Notes: a model not told the origin generated them from the letters alone. Counted from the first letter of the stretch, positions 26,062 to 33,986 are shown. The stretch is DNA of 64,000 nt from Acidicapsa acidisoli (GCF_025685625.1 NZ_JAGSYI010000001.1:1302001-1366000), one strand, 5' to 3'. Translations and numbers: made by a program.

Positions 26062-26197
26062 CTTGACCGTTCAGACTACAGGATTCTAGTTCTCCTAATG
26101 GAGAACGCGCGGGCCCAGGGGAAAACACATCAATATACTCCGCTAGCCGGGGCTTGTCAGGATTTGTCTGGGTTTGTCTGGGAATCTCGACGGCTCT

Positions 26198-26282
26198 TAG
26201 TGGGTCAATTTGAGGAAATGGCAACCCTCAGGGGCTAAAGCCCCGCCCGTATTGCGGGATTATGTAGGGGCTGAAGGCCGGG
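26198..26282 (+). mobile_element. Left part of an R2 miniature element joined to a broken SpoIIE gene
   Basis: It begins TTAGTGGGTCAATTTGA, matching the inverted end of the element at 30182, and continues with CCCTCAGGGGCTAAAGCCCC. The expected right end is missing. Instead GGGGCTGAAGGCCGG runs straight into SpoIIE coding sequence. Confidence 0.65.
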
Positions 26283-26774
26283 ATGCTGGTCGCGGTCCTG
26301 GTAGGGGCGATCCGCACGGCGGTCCGATTCAGTCCCGATCCGCTTGCTGTGCTGAGAGAACTGAACCTTCGCCTCCTGGGACGTGGCGACGTCCAGGCAA
26401 CATGCGTCTCACTCCGCATTGCGAAGGATGGCGAGGTGACACTGGCCAATGCTGGCCACCTGCCTCCCTACCTAAACGGAGAACCGATAACGATGGAGGG
26501 TGCTCTGCCGCTGGGTATTATCGAAGGCGCAGAGTTTTCCGTGATGCACTTTCAACTGGAGGACGGCGACAAGCTGGTGCTGATGTCAGACGGGATTGTC
26601 GAGGCCACGGACGCGAAGGGACAATTGTTTGGCTTCGAGCGTATTCGCGACCTGTTACGCACCGTAACCAAGGCATCAGAAGTGGCCAGCGCGGCCCAGA
26701 GCTTCGGCCAGGAAGATGACATCAGCGTTATCTCTGTAACACGGACAGCAGTGCTTGATCCTTCTATTGCGTGA
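26268..26774 (+). pseudogene. 5'-truncated SpoIIE/PP2C-type phosphatase
   Basis: The reading frame starts with GLKAGMLVAVLVGAIRT, the middle of the SpoIIE catalytic domain, and a TAG stop lies directly before the GLKAG. The remaining domain is well kept to the end: ANAGHLPPY, LPLGI, DKLVLMSDGIVEA and the metal-binding FGQEDDISVIS. The first Asp motifs, any sensor domain and the proper start are gone. An ATG at 26283 could yield 163 residues, but these would be inactive. The break coincides with an R2 element. It is inferred to be a recent remnant. Confidence 0.85.
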
Positions 26775-26866
26775 ATCAAGCTCGGCGCGTGGCCCGTCCT
26801 TGACGCGCACTTTGCGTCAAGGGTGGGATATCACAAATCGCTTCCGTCTATCCGCTATCCATCGGT

Positions 26867-26917
26867 TTTTCGGCAAGCCGCCGAAAAGTTTGTCGATTTT
26901 CGACAGGCATATTCGTT
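26867..26917 (+). promoter_or_regulatory. Candidate ECF42-type promoter and inverted repeats
   Basis: TGTCGA at 26891-26896 is followed after 17 bases by CGTT at 26914-26917. This is close to the TGTCGA / CGAC-or-CGTC pattern I recall for ECF42 sigma factors. TGTCGA-TTT-TCGACA is itself a perfect dyad, and TTTTCGGC/GCCGAAAA (26867-26887) a second one. It lies about 45 bases upstream of the DGPF-type gene, whose Shine-Dalgarno is GAGGAG. Confidence 0.55.
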
Positions 26918-26962
26918 ATTGGTGCAGATGTACGCTTAACGAAGCGGGAAGAGGAGAATCGG

Positions 26963-27304
26963 ATGCCACAATACGTACTCTTGCTACACAGTAACGGCGA
27001 AGCCTGGAAGAAGTTGAGCCCCGAAGAGATGCAGAAGAAAGTCGAAAAATATCTCGCCTGGCGAAACAAGCCCTTCGTCGTAGGCGGCGCGGGGCTGGTT
27101 CGGGATACAGGCCGGGTGATCCGGGCGAAGGGTGACGACGTGAGCGTGACCGAAGGTCCATTTAGCGAGTCGGCAGAAGTGATGGGCGGGTTCTACACCA
27201 TTGAAGCGGCTGACTATGACGAAGCCGTCAAGCTCTCTCTCGACAACCCTCATATCGGTCTCGGCACCGTTGAGATTCGCCAGGTCATGGTCTACAACGC
27301 ATAG
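26963..27304 (+). CDS. YciI/DGPF-domain protein
   Basis: The 113-residue protein begins MPQYVLLLHSNGEAWKK. It contains VTEGPFSESAEVMGGFYTIE, the DGPF-like motif, and ends with EIRQVM. Such small proteins are the standard genomic partners of ECF42 sigma factors; their biochemical role is not established. The gene for the sigma factor follows 11 bases later, so they form one operon. Confidence 0.93.
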   Translation: MPQYVLLLHSNGEAWKKLSPEEMQKKVEKYLAWRNKPFVVGGAGLVRDTGRVIRAKGDDVSVTEGPFSESAEVMGGFYTIEAADYDEAVKLSLDNPHIGLGTVEIRQVMVYNA

Positions 27305-27315
27305 GAGCGTCTTCG

Positions 27316-28572
27316 ATGCAAGAATCAGGCAGTCCTGTGTTGCTGGAGCATCTATTCCGCCGAGAGTCTGGACGGATTGTTGCCTGGCTCGCGGGACTGC
27401 TTGGTTCGGCCCATCTTCAACTCGCGGAAGATGCCGCACAAGAGGCCATGCTCCGCGCCGTGCAGACCTGGCCATTCCAGGGGATTCCTCCAAAGCCCGA
27501 GGCCTGGCTCTTTCGCACCGCGCATAACTATGCAATCTCGTCGGTCCGGCGGAGTGGTGTTTTCAACGGCAAGGCCGATGCGCTGATTGCGGCTCTTGAA
27601 AGTGGCGCCCAGCCCATATTGGATCTTGATGCAGAGCAAAGCCTGCGCGACGATGAACTGCGTATGGTTTTTATGTGTTGCCATCCAAAGCTTGTCCCGG
27701 ATGCGCAGGTAGCGCTAAGCCTGAAACTTGTTGGCGGATTCAGCAAGGAGGAGATCGCCCGCATCTTCTTCTCCGAGCCAGCTACGATTGCGCAACGTTT
27801 GGTGAGAGCAAAACGGCTGATTCGCGAACAAAAGCTGGCGCTGACCATGCCTTCCAACGGTCAGCTCGAGCAGAGAGTCAACTCAGTGCTCAAGGTGATT
27901 TACCTGATGTTCAGCGGGGGCTATGCCGCACATGCCGGGGAAGACCTCATCCGTGCCGATGTCTGCCTGGAAGCTCTGCGCTTGGGAAGGCTGGTTGCGT
28001 CCTCTTCGATGGGTGCTCCGCGGGTCGATGCCCTCGTCGCATTGATGGCGTTACAGGCGGCACGCCTGCCTGCACGCACGGACGCGGCCGGAGATCTCGT
28101 TTTATTGGAGGAGCAGGACCGCAACCTGTGGGACGATGAACTAATCGCAATCGGTTTTTCGTACTTCGACCGATCCATCGCTGGAGACGAGATCTCCGAG
28201 TGGCATGTCCAGGCTGCCATCGCGTCAATCTATGCGAGCGCCGCCAGTTCGACAGAGATTGACTGGGTGTCCATACTTGAGCACTATGACCAGCTTATGG
28301 AGATGACGGATTCACCGGTTGTAGCACTGAATCGCGCGGTTGTCGTTATGAAGGTGCATGGCGCGGAGGCGGCCCTGGCTGCATTGACACCTCTCGCAGG
28401 AAACAATGCCTTGCAGAAGTATCATCTGCTTCCCGCAACACAAGGCCATGTGCTGGCAGCGCTTGGACGGCTGGAGGAAGCGAGGGCGGCGTTTTCAGCG
28501 GCGCTGGAGTGCGACTGCACCCTGCCGGAGAAGCGCTTCTTACAGCGTCGGTTAGCGACGATATCGATGTAA
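27316..28572 (+). CDS. ECF42-type RNA polymerase sigma factor with C-terminal TPR-like extension
   Basis: The protein has 418 residues. Region 2 includes AEDAAQEAMLRAVQTWPFQG and WLFRTAHNYAIS. Region 4 includes ALSLKLVGGFSKEEIARIFF and ATIAQRLVRAKRLIRE. The remaining 230 residues form the long helical extension of this group (SGGYAAHAGEDLIRADVCLE, SPVVALNRAVVV), which replaces an anti-sigma factor as controlling element. The upstream DGPF gene and TGTCGA promoter support the group assignment. An AGGAG lies before the ATG. Confidence 0.94.
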   Translation: MQESGSPVLLEHLFRRESGRIVAWLAGLLGSAHLQLAEDAAQEAMLRAVQTWPFQGIPPKPEAWLFRTAHNYAISSVRRSGVFNGKADALIAALESGAQPILDLDAEQSLRDDELRMVFMCCHPKLVPDAQVALSLKLVGGFSKEEIARIFFSEPATIAQRLVRAKRLIREQKLALTMPSNGQLEQRVNSVLKVIYLMFSGGYAAHAGEDLIRADVCLEALRLGRLVASSSMGAPRVDALVALMALQAARLPARTDAAGDLVLLEEQDRNLWDDELIAIGFSYFDRSIAGDEISEWHVQAAIASIYASAASSTEIDWVSILEHYDQLMEMTDSPVVALNRAVVVMKVHGAEAALAALTPLAGNNALQKYHLLPATQGHVLAALGRLEEARAAFSAALECDCTLPEKRFLQRRLATISM

Positions 28573-28625
28573 ATCGCTCTGCCGTTGCCTTTCTGTCTGT
28601 CATTCCCTCGATAAACCGAAAGGCC

Positions 28626-28669
28626 GGGTGCCCCATCCATCGCGCATCCTCATCGCGAAATGGGTGGGA
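28626..28669 (+). repeat. Dispersed palindromic repeat, family R1
   Basis: GGGTGCCCCATCCATCGCG and TGGGTGGGA ends are present. The reverse-complemented second module (CTTTCTGTCTGTCATTCCC) lies immediately before, just after the sigma-factor stop. The rest of 28670-28817 shows an open but start-less minus-strand stretch (LLPAARKFAEIGADYAEW) that could be a gene remnant. Confidence 0.75.
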
Positions 28670-28817
28670 GACCATCAATCCCCACCCCACTCGGCATAAT
28701 CGGCACCAATCTCCGCAAACTTCCTCGCAGCCGGCAGCAAATCAGGTGTACATTTGAGGGTCGAATTGCGCGCGATTCGGGAAGGAAACGAACTGGGATT
28801 AGAGCGCACGGTGTCTT

Positions 28818-29183
28818 ATGCTCCTTGCAACGCTTCCAATTACGTTCATGGCCATCGTGGGTCTTGTCTACGCCTGGGCCTGGACCGACAAGGAAATGCG
28901 TGCCGTAAAGGTTTGCGGACGGTCAGAGACGATTGCCTTGCTAAGCGTATTCGCCGTAACCATGCAGGTGCTGCTCCTTGTCGTGATGTTTTCCTTCGGT
29001 ATCGGCAGGATCGAGCGCGGCGCAATCGAATTGGTTTCCGGATTCGAGCTTCTGTTCTTCCTCCTCGCACTACCATGCGCACTCATGCGAAAGGGGCCGG
29101 TGCGATGGTGGCTGACCCTTGCCTCGATTTACTTTATGGCGCTCGGTGGCTTTGTCTATCTGGTAAGTGGAGTTGAATTCTGA
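28818..29183 (+). CDS. Small membrane protein of unknown function
   Basis: The 121-residue protein has about four hydrophobic segments: LPITFMAIVGLVYAWAW, LLSVFAVTMQVLLLVVMFSF, ELLFFLLALPCAL and WLTLASIYFMALGGFVYLV. GGGAAGGA lies about 30 bases upstream, so a GTG at 28811 might be the start. No family recognised. It follows the ECF42 operon on the same strand with a repeat between them. Confidence 0.6.
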   Translation: MLLATLPITFMAIVGLVYAWAWTDKEMRAVKVCGRSETIALLSVFAVTMQVLLLVVMFSFGIGRIERGAIELVSGFELLFFLLALPCALMRKGPVRWWLTLASIYFMALGGFVYLVSGVEF

Positions 29184-29295
29184 CGATTGCCCGATCCCCC
29201 GCTCATGTTCTCTCCTCCCTGACAACAAAAGCCGAGTAGATTCAATCCTCTTTGTATTTTCTGTGCCAACAAAGACGAGAATAGGATATCCAAAC

Positions 29296-29739
29296 CTAAC
29301 CCAACCCAATCTGCCCAAGATGATGCACCAGATGCCCCAGATAATCCTCAGCCAGAAAACGCAAAGTAACCGGCTCACCCGCCCCAATCCGGCAAACCGT
29401 CTCTAACTTACCCGCCGGAATCCGCGCAATCACATGCGCCAGATACCGGTTATAACTCGCCCAAAGCGAAACCAGCAGCAACCAATCCGTCTCCTGCACC
29501 GCCTGTACGCGAATATTCCCATCCTGATCGTATCTGGGAAACTCCAGCGCCTCCGCGAGCAAAGCCCGCACAAACCGCTGATGGTTATTCGAAGCCGAAT
29601 CAATCAAATGTCCGAGTAACTGCTTACGCGACCACCCACCCGCCAGCAGCGGAACCAGGCTTTCAGCCTCACTCACCACACGCAATCGCGGCTCAGCCGC
29701 ATCAATCGCCGCCAAAAGCCTCCGACTCAACTCAATCAT
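29296..29739 (-). CDS. DinB-family protein
   Basis: The 147-residue four-helix protein has the three metal-binding His positions of the DinB/YfiT fold: GHLIDSASNNHQR (first His) and YLGHLVHHLGQ (HxxxH). Family members include thiol transferases for bacillithiol or mycothiol; the substrate here is unknown. The start MIELSRRLL overlaps the VKOR stop codon (ATGA), so the two genes are coupled. Confidence 0.88.
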   Translation of the reverse strand: MIELSRRLLAAIDAAEPRLRVVSEAESLVPLLAGGWSRKQLLGHLIDSASNNHQRFVRALLAEALEFPRYDQDGNIRVQAVQETDWLLLVSLWASYNRYLAHVIARIPAGKLETVCRIGAGEPVTLRFLAEDYLGHLVHHLGQIGLG

Positions 29740-30137
29740 GCAACCCTCTTCCGCACCAAAAACAGCCATCCCAGCGCCGCCAGAGTAATCAGCGAAATAA
29801 TCCCCAGCGAAGTAACGCAGTACACGCACCAAACCAGAAGAACATCTTTCTCAATATGCGTCAGATACAGCGAAAACCCCAAACCCGTCACCGCCGCAGC
29901 CAACACCAGCCGCTTCCGCCGCGCCAGCGCCAGCACCAGCATCATCGCGTAACCGGCAATCCCAATCGCCGCCACCGGCACCGGCCCAACCACCGCATAC
30001 GGCGAATGGTTCACAATCCCGCAATCCCACTTCTCATTGATCGAGCAGGGCTGAGTATCCGTCGAGTAATGAACGTGCAGCGCCAGTCCCGCCACCACCA
30101 CCCCCGCCAACGCCAGAAGAGCAATCAGATATCGCAT
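29736..30137 (-). CDS. Vitamin K epoxide reductase (VKOR) family protein
   Basis: The 133-residue, four-helix membrane protein has all four redox cysteines: the loop pair CSINEKWDC and the active-site pair CVYC. WDCGIVNHSPYAVVGPVPVA contains the family's Ser/Asn signature. Bacterial VKORs reoxidise DsbA-like proteins using quinone. There is no fused thioredoxin domain and no dsbA in the window. It is upstream of and coupled to the DinB gene. Confidence 0.92.
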   Translation of the reverse strand: MRYLIALLALAGVVVAGLALHVHYSTDTQPCSINEKWDCGIVNHSPYAVVGPVPVAAIGIAGYAMMLVLALARRKRLVLAAAVTGLGFSLYLTHIEKDVLLVWCVYCVTSLGIISLITLAALGWLFLVRKRVA

Positions 30138-30181
30138 AGCTAGAAATCCTACCAGCCCTTCGTCAACGCTGCCGCATCGCG

Positions 30182-30287
30182 TAGTGGGTCAGTTTGAAAG
30201 GTACGGGCTTTAGCCCGTACATTAAGCGATACAAGATTAGAGGGCTTTAGGCCCTGAGGGTTAGCCTATTTTCAAGCTGACCACTTA
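30182..30287 (-). mobile_element. Miniature inverted-repeat element (R2 family), about 106 bases
   Basis: The ends TAGTGGGTCAGTTTGAAA (30182-30199) and TTTTCAAGCTGACCACTTA (30269-30287) are imperfect inverted repeats sharing GGTCAGNTTGAAA. They enclose GTACGGGCTTTAGCCCGTAC, a perfect palindrome, and GGGCTTTAGGCCC. GCATCG flanks both sides at slightly different distances and might be a target duplication. No coding capacity. The right end overlaps the last codons of the exporter gene. Confidence 0.7.
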
Positions 30288-31186
30288 CCGCGCATCGTCA
30301 GCACAACACTCCCCAGCACCAGCCCGGCTCCAAGGAGGGTCCGCGGAGTAATCGCCTCCGAAGCCACAAAATAGCCCAGCGCAATGGCCACAATCGGATT
30401 CACATACGCATGACTCGCGACGCGGCTGGCCGGCATCCGCCCCAGTAGCCACACAAACGCCGTAAACCCGATCAGCGACCCCGCAACAATCAGATAGACC
30501 AGCGCTAGCCCGGCCTTCAGCGGAATGGCAGGAAACGGATGCAGCTCGCCCGAAACCAGCGAAAGCACCAGCAGCAGTCCCCCTCCCAGCATCATCTCCG
30601 CCCCAGCCGTAATCACCCTGGACTCCGGCATCACCAGCGACCGGGAAAGCACAGCCCCCAGCGACCAGCTCAGCGAACCACCCAGGATCACCAGGCACGG
30701 AACAACCCCAAACGCCTGTTTTCCATCCCTCAGCGTCATCAGCGCCACGCCGGAGAATCCCACCGCAACTGCCAACATTGCGCTCCAGCGAAACCTCTGC
30801 TGCCGCAGCACAAAAACCTCGAGCAGCACAGTCATCAGCGGCAGCGTAGCCTCCAGCACCGAGGTGATCCCGGAAGGCACAAACTGCTCACCCCAGAACA
30901 GCGCCCCATACGTCGCCGAGAACATCAGCACGCCAATGATCCCCAGGCTCCGCCACTCCCGCAGCGTCGGCCACGGAGTCCCTCGCAGCCGCGCGAACAC
31001 AAACAGAATCGTCCCCGCGGTAAAGAATCGAATCCCCGCGCACAGCCACGGTGGCACCAGCAGAACCGCAATCCGTATCGCCAGAAATGTCGATCCCCAA
31101 ATCACATAAATCGCGAAGAATGCGAGAATCAAACGGTAGTTCATCCGTTCGCGAAGAGGCGTATCTATAACCAGTAAAGTGCTCAT
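30272..31186 (-). CDS. EamA/DMT-family exporter (YedA-like)
   Basis: The 304-residue protein has ten predicted helices in two EamA repeats. The opening LAFFAIYVIWGSTFLAIRIA is highly characteristic; the second repeat begins near ALVYLIVAGSLIGFTAFVWL. It would export metabolites, amino acids or drugs. An in-frame ATG at 31144 is an alternative start. The final residues GKWSA and the stop are encoded by the inverted end of an R2 element. The gene is divergent from a CGNR regulator with shared operator-like repeats. Confidence 0.92.
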   Translation of the reverse strand: MSTLLVIDTPLRERMNYRLILAFFAIYVIWGSTFLAIRIAVLLVPPWLCAGIRFFTAGTILFVFARLRGTPWPTLREWRSLGIIGVLMFSATYGALFWGEQFVPSGITSVLEATLPLMTVLLEVFVLRQQRFRWSAMLAVAVGFSGVALMTLRDGKQAFGVVPCLVILGGSLSWSLGAVLSRSLVMPESRVITAGAEMMLGGGLLLVLSLVSGELHPFPAIPLKAGLALVYLIVAGSLIGFTAFVWLLGRMPASRVASHAYVNPIVAIALGYFVASEAITPRTLLGAGLVLGSVVLTMRGKWSA

Positions 31187-31245
31187 GACTGGTTAAACTA
31201 TACAGCAGACGTATATAACCTGTAAAATAAAAATAGAAGGTTATA
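31168..31245. promoter_or_regulatory. Two related inverted repeats between exporter and CGNR regulator
   Basis: TAACCAGT/ACTGGTTA (31168-31175, 31188-31195) and TATAACCT/AGGTTATA (31214-31221, 31238-31245) are perfect 8-base dyads sharing the AACC/GGTT core. Their centres are 48 bases apart. The first overlaps the exporter start codon and the second reaches to 8 bases before the regulator ATG. They are likely operators for the divergent regulator. Confidence 0.6.
31197..31226 (-). promoter_or_regulatory. Candidate sigma-70 promoter for the exporter
   Basis: On the minus strand TTTACA (31221-31226) and TATAGT (31197-31202) are separated by 18 bases. The two inverted repeats flank or overlap both hexamers, as expected for repression by blocking polymerase. 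Confidence 0.5.
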
Positions 31246-31252
31246 GAAGCAG

Positions 31253-31882
31253 ATGCCGCAAGCGGAGAATGCCCACGTCAAACCATTCGAGCTGATCGCA
31301 GGCCACGTCGCGCTCGACCTCGTCAACACAGTCGATCACCGTTTCGGCCCGCCCGCTCCGCAGGAGCGCCTCGTCACTTACGACGACCTCCTTCGCTTCG
31401 CCCTCCAGTCCGGGATCATCACAGACCGCCAGGCAAAGAAACTACGCCGCAGCGAAGCTTCCCTCGCCGAGCGTGAAACGATCCTCCGGCAAGTCAGAGA
31501 CCTCCGAGAAGCCCTCGCCGCCGTAGCCTACGCCCAGCTCGAAAACAACGAAATCCCAGCCTCCAGCCTGGCGACCCTTGAAGATCACTTCAAGCAAGCC
31601 GCCGCGCGCCGCCATCTCGTCGCAGGAAACCTCCTGCTCGTATGGAACTGGTCCGGCCTAAGCCGTGAGATCGCCGCACCCTGGTGGCGCCTGTCCCAGG
31701 CCGCAGCCGATCTCCTTCTGTCCGACCAGTCCGCTCACATCCGCTGCTGCTCCAGCGAAACCTGCCGCTGGCTCTTTCTCGACACCAGCAAGAACCACAC
31801 CCGCCGCTGGTGCGAGATGAAAACCTGCGGCAACCGCATGAAAGCCCGAAGATTCCACGCCCGACAGTCCGAAAACGAGTAA
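31253..31882 (+). CDS. CGNR zinc-finger (ABATE-domain) regulator
   Basis: The protein has 209 residues. The N-terminal ABATE domain is marked by HVALDLVNTVDHR and WNWSG-like residues. The C-terminal zinc finger CSSETCRWLFLDTSKNHTRR, then WCEMKTCGNRMKARR, has the CGNR hallmark and basic residues for DNA binding. Such proteins often lie divergent to a transporter they control. Here the partner is the EamA exporter with paired dyads between. Confidence 0.94.
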   Translation: MPQAENAHVKPFELIAGHVALDLVNTVDHRFGPPAPQERLVTYDDLLRFALQSGIITDRQAKKLRRSEASLAERETILRQVRDLREALAAVAYAQLENNEIPASSLATLEDHFKQAAARRHLVAGNLLLVWNWSGLSREIAAPWWRLSQAAADLLLSDQSAHIRCCSSETCRWLFLDTSKNHTRRWCEMKTCGNRMKARRFHARQSENE

Positions 31883-31908
31883 ACTCCAAGGCCCAGTGCC
31901 GACCGCAT

Positions 31909-33138
31909 TTACATCTTCGCCGCTTCCCGATCGGTTCGCCGGGCGGCCTCCGGGAACGTGCGCTGCGGCATCCTGCTCCGCATGCAATTTCGGCCATCGC
32001 TCTTTGCCATATACAGGGCCTCGTCGGCGCGCGCAATCAGAGTGACCGCGTCGTCCTCGGGACTCGCCTCAGTCAAACCGATGCTCAGCGTAAGAGGGCC
32101 GAAGTCATCCCGTATCTCAAGGCTTTCGATCACCTGTTTCACTCGTTCGAGCACGATTGACGCCTCGTCGATCGTAGTCAGGGGCAACACGAGCAGAAAT
32201 TCGTCGCCTCCATATCGCCCTAGGTAGTCCACTCCACGCAGGCACTTTGAGATTGCGAGCGAGACCCCGCGAATTGCTTCATCTCCTGCGGCATGGCCAA
32301 ACCGGTCGTTGATCGATTTGAAGTGATCGACATCCACCAAAGCGATGCTGAGTTTCATCTGGCTGCGGTTACTTCGCTTTAACTCTGCGTTTAGTTTTAA
32401 CTCTATGCCGCGCCGGTTGAATGCACCCGAAAGCGAGTCCGTCTCCGATTCCTCCTGGCTGCGTTGAATCATCTCGTGCCCGGCCATTGCGAGAAAACAC
32501 AGCCCGTAGACAGCAAGATAAACAAGATTCATCAACATCGTTGAAGTCTGAACGATATCGCCTTGCATGAGATTGTTTGGAGCCCCGAGGATCACGGAAA
32601 GCACGGAACGTACAACGCAAAGCGCCGCCTGAATTGTCAGAAGAATCCCGAAAAATCGAGCCGTGCTTCTATTGGCACGCCGCGACGAGGTGTCTGCGGA
32701 CGTCCGAAGAAGTTCCCAGGCCGTTAATCCAACAAGCAGCGCCTGGATCATCCCCATGACTACAATGCGAGGTAATATATTCGGCCGTACCTCGCTGTAG
32801 TAATAAACCACCCCAAGGGCCAGCCCCGACGGTACCGTCACGAGCCACAGTCTGATCTTCCCACCAACGAATTGGACCACTCCGCAGTACAGAAGAATGA
32901 AGCCGCCAGCCGCCAGCACGTTGGCAATATCCACCGAAAGAAAATCCGAAATGTGTCCCCGCGACAACGCCAGAAATGTGCAAGGAATACCCAGCAGAAA
33001 TGCAAAGCTAATCGAACGAATGCCTCGAACCATCGGATATACCCGGCTCATACAGAGAAAGAGCGTGGCGAACATGATCGCAAGCACGCACTGGCAGCCG
33101 AAGAGTGTCCGATTGTCGAACCACGAGAGCAGAGACAT
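31909..33138 (-). CDS. Membrane diguanylate cyclase (GGDEF)
   Basis: The protein has 409 residues from the start MSLLSWFDNRTLFG; an in-frame ATG at 33228 would add 30 residues. Six or seven hydrophobic segments fill residues 10-215, then a GGDEF domain. SLSGAFNRRG, LSIALVDVDHFKSINDRFGH and the active-site GRYGGDEFLLVL are intact. RGVD five residues before GGDEF is a complete inhibitory site, so product feedback is expected. It synthesises c-di-GMP. No EAL protein is nearby. Confidence 0.95.
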   Translation of the reverse strand: MSLLSWFDNRTLFGCQCVLAIMFATLFLCMSRVYPMVRGIRSISFAFLLGIPCTFLALSRGHISDFLSVDIANVLAAGGFILLYCGVVQFVGGKIRLWLVTVPSGLALGVVYYYSEVRPNILPRIVVMGMIQALLVGLTAWELLRTSADTSSRRANRSTARFFGILLTIQAALCVVRSVLSVILGAPNNLMQGDIVQTSTMLMNLVYLAVYGLCFLAMAGHEMIQRSQEESETDSLSGAFNRRGIELKLNAELKRSNRSQMKLSIALVDVDHFKSINDRFGHAAGDEAIRGVSLAISKCLRGVDYLGRYGGDEFLLVLPLTTIDEASIVLERVKQVIESLEIRDDFGPLTLSIGLTEASPEDDAVTLIARADEALYMAKSDGRNCMRSRMPQRTFPEAARRTDREAAKM

Positions 33139-33278
33139 GAGTAGCCTATGAATTGAGCATATCGAACGGGGAACCGCTTCCGGCCGCCGTACCAGATCCG
33201 CTTCAGAGAATACGGCGGAAAAATGCATGGATCGGTAACCGAAGGAGCGAATGCACCGCTTCAGCTACCATAATTCTC

Positions 33279-33986
33279 ATGGAATCAGTCTTGCCGGGTT
33301 GCGGTGGTGTGGCGTTTTTTGGAGGCAGTTTCGATCCTCCGCACCTTGGTCACATCGCGATAGCTCGTGCCGCCATGAAATCGCTTGGTCTGAATCAGAT
33401 TCTATTCGCACCGGTCGGCCTTCAGCCCCTCAAACCCGCCGGCTCCTCCGCCAGCTTCGAGCACCGTGTCGCAATGACCCGTCTGGCCATCGCCAACCAG
33501 CCGGGCTTTGAACTTTCCTTACTCGATGCACCGAATCCAGCCGGCGCACCCTCCGGCAACTCGCCAAATTACACCTTTGACACCCTGACCAAACTTCGGC
33601 AATCCCAACCTGAGGACACCCCTCTCTATCTACTTATGGGTGCCGACTCATTCCGAACCATGCATCATTGGTACCGCTCCGGCGAAATTCCTTTCCTCGC
33701 CAGTCTTATCGTCGCCCCCCGACCCGGAGAAGATTTGAGCCATCTTCCAGCCGACCTGCTGCCTGATCTAAGACTCGAAGCACTCCCAAACCAGTCCAAC
33801 CATTACCTCCTCACCAACTCTGCCGGAGACAGTTCCAAGCTCACCATCCTCTCTGGCCTCAACTACGACATCAGCGCCACTCAGCTTCGTGCCCAGGTTC
33901 ATGGCGGTGATTGCTGCGAGCCCCAGCTCCTCGATCCCGCAGTACTCGAATACATCCGCCAACACCGCCTCTACGAGCAGTCTTGA
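33279..33986 (+). CDS. nadD: Nicotinate-nucleotide adenylyltransferase
   Basis: The 235-residue enzyme makes deamido-NAD from nicotinate mononucleotide and ATP. GGVAFFGGSFDPPHLGH is the nucleotide-binding signature, YLLMGADSFRTMHHW the substrate region, and NYDISATQLRAQ the second ATP motif. The earlier in-frame start at 33153 would reach into the promoter of the cyclase gene and lacks family similarity. rsfS follows 140 bases later, the usual order. Confidence 0.95.
   Translation: MESVLPGCGGVAFFGGSFDPPHLGHIAIARAAMKSLGLNQILFAPVGLQPLKPAGSSASFEHRVAMTRLAIANQPGFELSLLDAPNPAGAPSGNSPNYTFDTLTKLRQSQPEDTPLYLLMGADSFRTMHHWYRSGEIPFLASLIVAPRPGEDLSHLPADLLPDLRLEALPNQSNHYLLTNSAGDSSKLTILSGLNYDISATQLRAQVHGGDCCEPQLLDPAVLEYIRQHRLYEQS

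Noticed and set aside
29167-29406. + strand open frame in 29.2-29.4 kb
   Set aside because: Overlaps the DinB gene antisense and has no recognisable features or ribosome-binding site.
26000-31300. Search for a dif (XerC/XerD) site at the composition switch
   Set aside because: Stretches such as TTTATGTCAGAC near 24993 and CACATAAATCGCG near 31103 resemble one half only; no 28-base site with both arms was convincing.
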